Part shown: piece after piece, positions 37,301 through 47,917 of the stretch | How the letters are laid out: each line of letters starts with the position of its first letter | Position numbering within the stretch: position 1 is the stretch's first letter | NCBI GenBank assembly: GCA_015146655.1 | Contig: VKHL01000132.1 | Span: 1 to 64,000, forward strand | Length of the DNA stretch: 64,000 nucleotides | Direction: 5' to 3' | Source: Ochromonas danica | Taxonomy: Eukaryota; Sar; Chrysophyceae; Chromulinales; Chromulinaceae | Position numbers and translations under genes: made by a program | Notes under the pieces: generated by a model | Seen by the model: the letters and a program-made list of their open reading frames with translations, nothing else | Told to the model about the DNA's origin: nothing | Databases searched by the model: none

Positions 37301-40300
37301 GAATGCCGCAGACTTGCTATTCACGACGAATCTGTTGGATCAAACTCAAACGAAGGTGATAACATTATCTGATTTCAGCGAAGATGCTACTCCTACTCGT
37401 CAAACAGCTGTTTTGGCACAAATCAAGCGTGCAATTGAAGTTGGAGAGTGTCTATTGTTAAAGAACTCAAGTGTGCTTCAATCTGCTTTGTATGATGTTA
37501 TCAATCGGCATTACGTTATCAACGTGACCGCTGACCCTCTCCACCCGGGAAAAGTGATCCGTGAAGCTTATGCTAACATTGCGCTTGGTTCATTTTCAAG
37601 ATATGTGAAAGTGCACCCCAATTTTCGCCTTATTATACATGTGCCTAAATCTCAGCTGCCATTCACACCTCTACCATTCTTGAATCGACTGGAGAAATAC
37701 ACGTTAAGTGTCCGAAATACTCTTGATGAGAGAATAGAAGAGTTGTCCAATCACCCTCCAAGTTCATTACGTGCCATTTCCTCTCCTGAACAACGCAAGG
37801 CATTTTTTGCGGCCCTAAGAGAAGGAGTGGAGGGTTTTGTAGATTTCTTGGGTGGAAACTCCACGTTTTACGGCTTTGCGGCCTCTGAAGCAGTCCCTGC
37901 CACAATCTTGAATTCTCTGTCGGACTTTTCCTTGGCTTCATCATCTTTCTTTCGCGTTCCAAAGACTAAGCTTGAGCTTATCATGCTGCGAGCGAAGCAT
38001 AATGAAAGCCCGGTCGGACCCAATGAGGATGATGCTGTAGAGGATTTATACTTCGATCCAAATAATTTGGGTGCGAGAATGAGAGATATAATACGCTCAT
38101 TTAATTTTCAAGTCCTGCAAAATGCAAAGATTGAGAATATCTTTCGCTTGCGTAATCGTCTGCCAGCAGTGTATTTAAGAGAGTATTTGGAGCGGCAAGA
38201 GCACTTGTCAGTAGCAGCCATTCTAAAAGATGTCTTTTATTTTATGGCAATGCGAAGAGCTGATCAGAGTGCTGCTTCTTGTTTTGAACCTTTGAAACTG
38301 GTAGCTTATACCAGGACAGGTTAGACAACGCATATGAAGCACCATGCGTGATGTTTGTACCGATGTAGACATTTAATCTTCTGTGTGTGATGTAGATGCT
38401 CTGATCCAAAGGTTGGGGTGCGACAAGAATGCGAATCATCTTCTGACGGGAACAGTTGGTGATGCCTCTTCGTATGAACACCATTCGGTCAAGACTTTCA
38501 CAGTTTCCTCGAGCGACGACTTTTCCTTGAAGACAATAAGAAGCTGCAAAGATCTTGCCTTATGTATCTTCCAACTATCCGCTTTTAAAAGTGGCGGCAG
38601 CTGCGAAAAAGCTCTTCGCGCCTGTTTGTCCACCAACAGTGGTCAAAGGGTTCTTTTGTTGGTCGCTGATATGATGATATGTACCACCAATCAAATCACG
38701 TTTTGCAAGCAGATAGTGGATGCAGAAATATCATATTTGCGTGAGGAAATGCCTCATTTACGCGAAAAGAGAGAGCTTCCAGAAGTTATATTTGTTCTAC
38801 ACGTTCCATCCAACCAGTTAGTGCTTAGACCATGCTACCAAACAATCCCTCTGAATGGCTGGAGCTCTGTTTATGTGGATTCATTTTCTTTATTTGAAAG
38901 TTCTGAAGAGGATGGTATTGATATTTTGGCAGGCATTCCAAATTTGAAGTATGATGCTGCTTCAATAGCAGATGGAGTTCCTGAAAGTAAAGATGAAGAA
39001 GCACCAGTGACTTCCTCTGAGACCTCTTTGCAAACTCTTATGAATAGTCAGGCAGTTATTTGGCTTCGAGTGGCATTTTCTTTAGAGCTTGTTCCTTCCC
39101 TGGAAGATGTCAGACAAGAGTTCAATCAGATTATTCTGTGGGCTATTGGAGAAGCAGTCAAAAGATGTTCTTTCAACCAGTTGGCTAAAAGAAGTCCTTC
39201 GATGCGTAGGTTAAAAGAAGATGACTTTTATTCATTAATAGGCTTGAGGGATTCAATTCTCGCATATGGAAAAGATGATAAAGAATGGATCACAAACATG
39301 ATTTGGCAACGAAGTTATCTGGTTGATACATTGCTGCAATCATTTTCCGTGGTTTGGGGATGGTTACTGGAGACGACTGTAGAAGACGCGTGTGATCGAT
39401 TGAGTAGAGGTTCTACCAGTTTGGGATTAGTTGCTTGCATACGAACCAGCCATAAATGGTTACTATCGGACTTCATCACTTCTACAATAAGAAGAGACCT
39501 CTCTTCTCAGTGGAGTCTGGAAGCGTTGGCACGCTTGCCTATTGGAGATCTTTCAGATTTGCAATCAGCAGTCTCAACCGAAAAGTCGGAAGAAGATGAA
39601 ATATTGTTTCTTCGAGAGTGTGAAGTCCGGGATGGAAATATAGCTCTCATGGCCTTCACGATCCATGTTCTTCGATCTTCAGTCTTTATTCGTGCATTGG
39701 ATGAGGTAACATCCAAGTTATTCTTCACCGGAAATGGCAAAGTAATTGAGACAATTGATTGCTCGAAATTTGAAAAGGCATCTGCTCTTCCGTTGTTCCA
39801 CTCTTTCAATCAACAACTCCAACCGTTTTTGCACAAATCAAAGAACTCCGCTAGGCAAAGCAATCTCGACAATTCTGAGCAACAATTCCTTCTCCATTTA
39901 AGGAAGAGCATTTCCGCAACCAACGCAGAACTGTCACATGCTTTGACTATTGTTGACAAATTGCTCCCAGTTTGGAAAATGTGGCAGAAAGATTTCATCA
40001 TCCTCAGTTTAGGATTTGCCAGACACAACGAGACAGAACTGGATATTCTTCTTCATTTGGCTGAGAATTTTGATATTAATCATATAAGACATAGCACAGA
40101 GGAGTTTAGCAGTAACGTGCTGTGGTGGGTTTTGCAAGAGAAAGCTTTGAAAACTTATCTGTTGCTGCCATCAAAAATGTTGTTGACTTGCAGAAGTGTA
40201 CTACAAGCAGAAGATTTACTGGCTCTGAAGAGTCAAATTTCAAATGAAAACTATGTTTCGGTATTGTTTAACTGCTGCATCACAGTGCTGTGGTCGAACT

Positions 40301-43300
40301 TGAAAAAGGCGCTGATTTTGAGAGGGGATGGAGAGCCAGAGAAGCTTCAACGGTGGATGGTTTGTATGAGGGATCTGGTGAATCTACAAGAGCTGCCTGT
40401 CAAAGAATTGGCAGCCAACGAAGAAATGCTTGTTGTAATCTCTCATTATTTGATCATGGTTTCATTTTATAAGTGCTTTGGGAATGGTGTTTCGTGCACC
40501 CCCAACGCACTACAATGTTACGAGGGGCTTCAAGGTCGTGGTATCAGCTTGGAATATCCTAATACTATCAAGGTTGTTTTAACTACAGATGACCCATTGA
40601 AGGACATTTTATTGGTGCTGCTCATTTGCTCCTACAGCATGCCCAAAGAGGAAGTACAAGCCACTTTGATAGATATTTTATTGTTGATGATGCAATGGAA
40701 TCATTGCATTCTATCCTCCTCCTTTAAGGTGGTTGTATTAATCGGAATTATTGGTATTCCTTTTGATCACAAAATGATTGACTGGAATAAGTTCCTGGAC
40801 AAACAGTTCCAAGAACCTTGCATTCCAGCATTATTTGAGAAAGTTTTCTCCACTCTAACTTTGGAAAGTCGCTCTGAACTGCTGAAACGATTGATTCTAT
40901 TGAACAGGAACGAAATGGAAGAGATCCTGGAGTCTGTATTGGAATGTTGTGCTGCAACTGCGGATGAAGCCATCTACATCCCTTCGGTTATATTGGCCGG
41001 GATGATTCCTTGGTCAAAGGCTAACGTCTTTGAGGCTCAACAACAATCCACACAGTTCCCTATTGATGCTCCAAGCTGGGAGTGGCTTGTCCCTCAAGAC
41101 TGTGAATATGTTATTATTCGAAGCCTTCGCTTACTTTATCTTCTCGACAAGAGGAAGGACAATAAATTTGGTATTCACGACGTCGCGAAATCATTGTCCC
41201 AGTGGAATGATTCTCGGCGACATGGTCAATTGAGTAGAATTGTGCAAATGTATCGAATTATTGAAGCAATGGATCTTTTGTCCTTAGCGGCAGATGCTCT
41301 TTCTTCTTCGCAGCCCACTCTAGAATCAGAAAGCAGCCGGGTGAACCTCTTGGCAAATATACACGCTGATAGTCCCATAATAGAAGCCACTCAGAAAGCT
41401 GTCGCGATTGCACCCAGAGCGTTGTCTTTGTTTTTACTGAGTCGTTTAAAGGATTTGATGGTGGTGACCTCTGTGTTGGGAGATTTGATCTTGTTGGAAG
41501 CGCTCAATATCAATTGGTGGCATGCCAAATGTGTTCTGAGCGTGCCCGACAACGTAAGATTGTCTCAAGATGAGATGAACCAGTGCTGGGAGTCACAAAA
41601 AGAAGGGCATGCTAAGTTAGTCTGTATTCATGTTGCCAAGGCCCTAATCAATCAAGAGTTCCTTTTGCAACGCTGGCATCTGCCCAATCGACAACAATTA
41701 CTCGAAAGTTCTGGCGAGAAAAGTGATGAGCAAGAGGAGAGTCCTCTTCGGAAGTTATCTCATGATTTTGTCAAGACAATCCTGAATGAAGATCGAGCTT
41801 CTTCACTTGCGATGAATAAGCACATTCCTATCATTGCGAATATGACTCAATTTGTACGCGAGAAATTGTCTTATCGCTTGAAGGATGTAGACGAGGCACG
41901 AATGATGACTATGGAACAAGCTTTGACTTTATTACCTCCTTATGATAGACCGAGAGGTCGTGAGTTGTTCCGCAAGTTTTTAATTGCCTGGGAGCAGTTA
42001 AGGCAACAATTTCATTCCTTCAATAACTGCGGCTATGAGATTGCAGCAGCAGGGGAGATTCCACAATTAACTGATGAGCGTGGTGCAAATCCCACCCTTC
42101 TAGGCCATTTGGTGGAGCTTAGTGGATCCAAGGCTCACGAATCTCTCCCTGTAAGAATGTTAGAGCGAAGGTTAATTACACAAACCAATGATGCGCTGCT
42201 CTCTGCCGTGGTGGCAAACATACGCAGCCATGAAGCACTCAATCCATATGAATGTCTGGCGGAAACTGCTGTGCATGAAGAGATGCTTTCCAGGTTTGGC
42301 GTCGATGACACGAAAGACAAAGATCGCCTTTTGACTGGTCCATTTAGCTCTCCTGAAGCCATGCAGGCTTTAGATGATTTCTTGGTGTGTCACTCTCAAT
42401 GGAGGATAAATGGCAGCAAAATTGTCTTGCCTAACCTTGATGGAGCTTGGCCTGCAATCGATTTCACTGCAGCTGTTCAGCAGCAACAAGATCGCGAGGC
42501 CCGTGAAGCTCAATTAGCAGCCCATTTGAACGGGATAGTGATCTGTCCGAATTGCGGATCATTGAGTCAGCGAATAGATGGTTGCAATGTTATGACTTGC
42601 GGTAATCCTTCTGACCCACATTCTGGTAGAGCAACCTTGAGGGTTGGTTGCGGGACAATTATCGATGCCGTCGGAAATCGAGTTCCGGACCCAAAAGATG
42701 GAGTCCTACATCCTCGCTTTCAACCAAAAACAGTTCATCTGCCTAGCGAGATTATTAGAGATTCACTTCCAAAGCTACCTGATATCACTGAGCCATCTGG
42801 ATACCACGAAGTGAACTTCGTTGCTATGGCTAAGTTCCTCTTGGCCAAGGTAATTCATGGACGAGTATGCATTAAAGTCGACCAAAGCTATTTTGAGCCC
42901 TTGGCTATGCTAGATTCTGTGGAGAACGTAGACAGTGATGCACTCCGAATGCTAATCCATCGACTTCCGAAAGAAGAGATTTCCTCAACTCTTCAAAAGG
43001 GGCAATCTTGGAAAGATCACATCAGACGCCTTCGCAAAGAGCAAGATAAGATTACTACATTATGGCTTCCTGCTTCCACGGTGGCAGATGTAAATCTGCG
43101 TCTTATTGTGGCGGCTGATCATCTGTCAAACATATTTGATGACCAGGTGCAGAATGAAAATAAGGTAGAGTCGAGTTTAGAGGTCTTGAGACAATCCGTC
43201 CATCGATTGGATGACAAGCGTTTGGTTGCTTGTTGTGAACAACTGCTGGAACTCTGCATTGTGGTGATCAACATGATGTTGGAGATGCAATGCCGCTCGA

Positions 43301-44946
43301 ATCATACTCAAGATGAAGACAGTACAGTTCAAAAGACGGTCCAGTCATTGAAGGAAGATGTTTGCGGAACATTGATGAGTGAGCTGACCAGTAATGGAAG
43401 AAATTGGGCTCCAGTATTGAAGAAAGACATCGGAAGTCGCCCTATTTCTTTCTTACCTGCTATTGCTCGGATGTTTGCCCTGGCTGGGATGAAAGGATCG
43501 GAAAGTAGCCTCAAGACAGTTTTCCGAAGTTCTCTGTCTAAGGATGACAGCGAAAGGATGGAAAAGCTAGTAAACAGTATAACCGAAGAGACAAATGAGA
43601 GTCGGTGGGATGAAGTTCAAACACAACTAAAGGAACTGGGGAGCATCTTGGCAAAGAATGAAGAGACAATGACAAGATGTCCTGATCGCAACACTATCAA
43701 AGACTTGCCCTTCATGACACAGTTTATACTCTCCAATGAGTTTAGCAGAGAATTTCTTGGGGTGCTAAAAATTTGTCATTATGGCGAAGTTAAGCGAGCT
43801 ATTCGACGTTTCATCAGTGAGATTGATTACAAGAAGCTATCACGGGACTATCAACCTTCAATGGAGCAAATCTCTTCGGTTTTGCAACACGACAATGCTA
43901 CTCCGATTGCCGAGGCTCCAAAAAGAGAGACAATTACTGTCTATATCGAGCATGTTCCGCCGGAATGGATAGAACAAGAGGAGATGTCTGTTGTGGGGAA
44001 GAATGAAGAGTATGTTCTGACAGCCCCTGCTATTCTTCGGCAACAACAACTGGAGCAGCAACAAGAACAACACCATAACGAATATGAAGAAAACGCCAAA
44101 GAAGAAACGTATGAAGAAGACAATCGAATCGACGAAGTGAGTGCAGTGCATCTGACTGATCATCAGCCTACAACTCTTGACTTGGGTGCTGACCTCACTA
44201 ATTACCGGGCGTGCTTGTCCATAAAAGACGATCTATTACCACTGCCCGATCACAGCAACTCGACCAAGACATTGAACCTTATACCAACACCAATATCTTT
44301 GCCCCTTGCTCCACTCCTCAATACAAGGTCTCGAACAGATGAAGCTGGAGACAGTTCTCACGTACTTCAGGATTCTGACGAAGAAACGACTGCCATCGAA
44401 GCCCTGCTTCCTCCCTCTCCTCCCCGAATAGAGCCTGCGGTTGTTAGTCCGGCATCTTCTTCGCATGCCGCAACAGATACAACTTCTAGATCTAATCTCC
44501 CCTCGCCTCAAGAACAGAAGAATCCTCTGCGTTATCATCTCGCATGGCTTGAATTCGAGCAATGGAGAAATGAGGCTCTTAGTAGCTTAATGAAAGATCT
44601 TGGTGTAAAAAGTGGAGAAGATCTTCAATACTGCGATGAAGAAGACATACAAAAAATGGCAGGATGTCTAAAGCAAGTTCCAAAGCAAAAGGTTCTTCAA
44701 ATAGTGGGCTTTGTCGCTCCTTCTGTGAGTATTCAACATCGAGAAGAAGTGTGGACTATGCTTCGTGATCCAGAATACCGACTGTCAGATGGTTTGCTTG
44801 ATCTCCTGGAGGAGTTGGGCGTTGCTAAAGCTGCAGATTTGCAATACTTGACAATGAATGATTTCGAAGAACTCTTTCGTCATCTAAAGAAAGTGCCAGC
44901 AAAGAAGATTCGTGGTCATATCGAAGTAGTTGTTCAGCACAAATGA
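28381..44946 (+). CDS. RNF213/mysterin-like giant AAA+ protein
   Basis: Five exons: 28381..29445, 29501..36299, 36372..36808, 36876..38319 and 38396..44946. Introns are 55, 72, 67 and 76 bp, all GT-AG, and the sum is 5432 codons, so 5431 residues (human RNF213 has 5207). Three P-loops are seen: GELGGGKS (1591-1598), GETGCGKT (1999-2006, Walker B IFVDETN with Asp2269) and GPPGCGKT (2619-2626, Walker B IVGVDEA with Asp2698). These fit the dynein-like AAA modules of RNF213, where AAA3 and AAA4 bind ATP. PLPFLNRLEKY (about 3033-3043) matches RNF213 PIPLINRLEKH, and the following E3-shell region aligns in outline. I find no canonical RING or RZ finger. A RING2-like cluster CPNCG...RIDGCNVMTCG lies at 4632-4651. 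A Gln/Glu-rich linker follows, then two SAM-like repeats to the end. In animals RNF213 acts in lipid-droplet biology and antimicrobial ubiquitylation. Confidence 0.85.
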
Positions 44947-45663
44947 TCTCATATGACATAATATTGATTTGATCTCATACAGATCTCCCACCTCATCACG
45001 GTAGATCTTCATGAAGTTAGTTGATGCCAAGATAGCTGTTAGACATATTCTTACTATTACTGCGTATGCTACCTCTTAACCCTAACCTAGGCAAGCTACT
45101 TGTTATTTTTCCAATTTCATGGAATACTCAAATCCTCCATAGGCAGAGTTGCGTGTAAAACCCAGAAACCCCGTGGATGTTCAAGAGAACGCTCAGGTGC
45201 ATAAAGTGCTGCTCAGAGCTGCAGGGTCGGACAAAAATAAGCATCACCACGCAATTTTCCACAAGCATATTTGACAAGCGATATCTCTTCGAATTTTGCA
45301 ATTCAGGCTGCTCTAAGTACAGAATCAAATTCTATTTCAAATGATACAATGTCCCGGATGTTATTTTCGCAATAATACAGAAATTACGAGAAAAATGCGA
45401 AAACCCAACTTTTGGATAGTTGGTGAGACGGATGAGAAGTCTAGGCTTGTCATTATTATCAAGGCAAAATATGGCTTGTCCTCAGCTTAACCTAGATGTT
45501 TCTGCTGTCTTCTTCAATTCGATTTGTGATTGAGAAAGAAGAAAAGAGAATGAAACGATTTTTTTATATTTAAAATCAATATAGAGGGAGAAGGGATAGC
45601 AAAAGGAGCTGCGTAATATGCTGAACAATAATCCATGCACACAGTATCTACACATTTTACGCA
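44947..45663. other. Spacer between convergent 3' ends
   Basis: About 720 bp between the stop of the RNF213-like gene and the stop of the MGC-start gene on the other strand. AT-rich, with no protein-like open frame and no RNA gene seen. A lone CTTAACCCTAACCTAG near 45074 is not a telomeric array. Confidence 0.55.
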
Positions 45664-47271
45664 TCATACAGAGATGATACTGGCAGAATCTTGATAGCCA
45701 GTGGGGACTTCGAGATCACCGCGATGAAAGTAGTCTCCATCCGAGTATCGATCACTGAGGTGGAAAGAGGCCCAAGGATCCTCATCCAAGGCAGAGCCAC
45801 AAAGTATTCCCTCTCTTTCATCCATATCAAAAGAAAGAGTAAGAGATCTTTCCGTGACAGCAGCAGTGTGGGGACTGTCCATACTACTAGTGCCATACGA
45901 AGGGCAAATACCTAAGCCTGTGCTACTGCTATAACTTGAGCGACTAACCTCGCTCAGACTCTTTGTGCTTGCGCGACTACTCGCACATTGACTGGCATTA
46001 CCATCCATAATGCAGGTTTTATTGCCATGAAGTAATCGATGTGGATGACAACATGGAGAGGTCTTCTTCTCTGAAGTGAGCTGGAGTTGGAATGCTCTAA
46101 GCAAGATTTGTACAGGTCCATTAGCTTGGATAAATCTCCTCACCACCAAATAATCTCCTTCCTGACAAGAAGAGATTAACTTGGTTGATTTCCCCTTAGA
46201 ACCACCAGGTAGCTCAGAGAATGAAGAGGAAGAGGAGGAAAGCTCAGGAGCACGAATTGACGAAAATGAAGATGAAGACGATAGCAAGGAAGATGATGAC
46301 GTAAGATTGACTTCCAGGTGCTTTTTTATTGATGGCTTGCTCGCATTGGAACCAACATACTCAAACACTACCTCGGAGGCAATAACTGTACCTTGTCTTA
46401 CACATGCAATATCAAGAACAAATCGTTTGAGATTCGAAACTTGCAACAGTTCTAAATCACCACTACATTGCAGATTCTCAATCGAGGTATTCAGAGGAGG
46501 ACAACTCACCCAGCAAGTAGGTTTTGATGTTCCTCTCTGCCACCACCAAGGTCGTGGACTTTTTAATACAAAGAGATTGGGTGGAAGATAGTATTCTTCA
46601 AATGGTAATCGAACAGGTGGTGCTTCATTCTGTCCTTCTATTGCTACTTCAAAGGATCCAATAGAAAGATCATAAGAAGCTGGACTACGTTTCATCCCTT
46701 CACCTAAGGGATAGATAACACGTAGAATAATCTTAAATCTTGATCCAATCTCTGCAGCACGAATCATCTCATTGTTTTGATCTAGATCTAAGATAAACTT
46801 CTCATGATAATCTTGTATGAGAAAGCTTTCAATAATCATCTGCTTTTCTAGACCAGTATGATGATTGGTTAGAACAAGTAGAAAACATTTTCTGGGACGA
46901 TTTCCCGTGAATGTAAACGTTGAAGTAGAGAAAGTGAGTTCTAATCGTTTAATCTTGGCACATAATGGTGGTAAAGAAAATAAGAGATGCTCTGTACTAA
47001 GAGAACCTTGTAGAGACTTGCTTCCTTGCCATATCATCTTCTTCATGATATTGAAGTAATAAATGCCATCATCTTCATTATATTCCGAGACATGATGAAT
47101 GTTCTCACCTTTCCCATTAGGATGATCAGGATATTCTACAGGGAAGGAGAAAGGAAAGGCTGTGGTTGTGGTTCTAGTAGAGCTACTACCATTCTTAGTC
47201 TTGATGGTAGTCCTAGACCAGTCGTCGTTGTTGTTGTTGAAACCTGCTGAATTCGATGCTTGGCAACCCAT
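45664..47271 (-). CDS. Unrecognised protein with probable N-terminal lipid anchor
   Basis: Single open frame, 535 residues, ATG at 47271. It begins MGCQASNSAG: Gly2 followed by Cys3 and Ser7 is the pattern of N-myristoylated, palmitoylated proteins, so membrane attachment is inferred. The middle (about 60-300) alternates beta-like strands (for example RLELTFSTSTFTFTG, CFLLVLTNH, KFILDLDQNN, FKIILRVIYPLGEG) and could be a C2-like or other beta-sandwich, but I cannot name a family. A long serine-rich tract lies near 325-360. The C-terminal third is Ser/Thr-rich with acidic patches, as in phosphorylated tails. No catalytic motif is visible. Confidence 0.65.
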   Translation of the reverse strand: MGCQASNSAGFNNNNDDWSRTTIKTKNGSSSTRTTTTAFPFSFPVEYPDHPNGKGENIHHVSEYNEDDGIYYFNIMKKMIWQGSKSLQGSLSTEHLLFSLPPLCAKIKRLELTFSTSTFTFTGNRPRKCFLLVLTNHHTGLEKQMIIESFLIQDYHEKFILDLDQNNEMIRAAEIGSRFKIILRVIYPLGEGMKRSPASYDLSIGSFEVAIEGQNEAPPVRLPFEEYYLPPNLFVLKSPRPWWWQRGTSKPTCWVSCPPLNTSIENLQCSGDLELLQVSNLKRFVLDIACVRQGTVIASEVVFEYVGSNASKPSIKKHLEVNLTSSSSLLSSSSSFSSIRAPELSSSSSSFSELPGGSKGKSTKLISSCQEGDYLVVRRFIQANGPVQILLRAFQLQLTSEKKTSPCCHPHRLLHGNKTCIMDGNASQCASSRASTKSLSEVSRSSYSSSTGLGICPSYGTSSMDSPHTAAVTERSLTLSFDMDEREGILCGSALDEDPWASFHLSDRYSDGDYFHRGDLEVPTGYQDSASIISV

Positions 47272-47689
47272 TAAGAATATTTCATTTAAAGAGAAAGATT
47301 GTATGAGTGGGGAAGAACTATCAAGTACTAAATGTCAAGTAGTAGTAAATAGAGGTCGTAGATGTTGGTGGTCTCCAAGGTTTGTGAGGAAGGAAGAAGT
47401 TCCCAGTCTTGTTTGATTGTTTGTGTTGTTGGTGATGAAGTAGACGAAGTGCACGCCAATCACACTGCAAGCACACTGCACTGCACGCTACAGAGTAGAC
47501 TTTGGGAAGAGAGAACATCTAAGAAAACCTCACGAAATGCTACTTTTCCAAACCCTCACCCTCAATGCAGGGATGGGCGAGGGTGAGGCTTTTTGAGGTA
47601 GAAAGTAGAGAAAAACCTGCAGAAACAACACTTTCCTGAAAACACTGGAAGAGTACAAACATAAAATAACAATCGATACGATATACAAA
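47272..47689. promoter_or_regulatory. Upstream region of the MGC-start gene with a perfect hairpin
   Basis: About 420 bp. CCTCACCCTC (47554-47563) and GAGGGTGAGG (47579-47588) form a perfect 10-bp inverted repeat with a 15-base loop. It lies about 280 bp upstream of the start codon at 47271. It could be a factor site or a structured leader or 3' element. Nothing else recognisable was seen. Confidence 0.4.
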
Positions 47690-47892
47690 TCAATAAGCAT
47701 CCTCCTCATCGTCGTAATAGACCCAAGAAGAATGGTCTGGTGGGACTGTTAGAGATGAATAAGAACGACATGGAACAAATCCTCTCTTTCGATACGGGTC
47801 GTAACGCACACCCCACTTCACATAATTAAGTACACTAGCGAATGTGGAAGAAGGCTTGCAGCAACACTTGCTGGCATAAAGCTGGCAGCTGT
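47690..47892 (-). other. Possible alternative 3' exon of the WDR24-like gene
   Basis: Downstream of the WDR24-like stop, a frame stays open for 66 codons to TGA and has protein-like composition (for example NYVKWGVRYDPYRKRGF, ending YYDDEEDAY). It has no usable ATG. A 48-bp GT-AG intron, 47940..47893 (GTGAAC...CATTAG), would join it in phase to the WDR24-like frame just before that stop, giving 963 residues in place of 903. The donor is not optimal, so I mark this as a candidate. Confidence 0.35.
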
Positions 47893-47917
47893 CTAATGAA
47901 TGATAGTAAATTTATTA

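Noticed and set aside
45070-45095. CTTAACCCTAACC resembling a telomere repeat
   Set aside because: A single short occurrence; not an interstitial array.
46181-46591. Acidic Glu-rich open frame on the plus strand
   Set aside because: Reverse complement of the serine-rich tract of the minus-strand gene.
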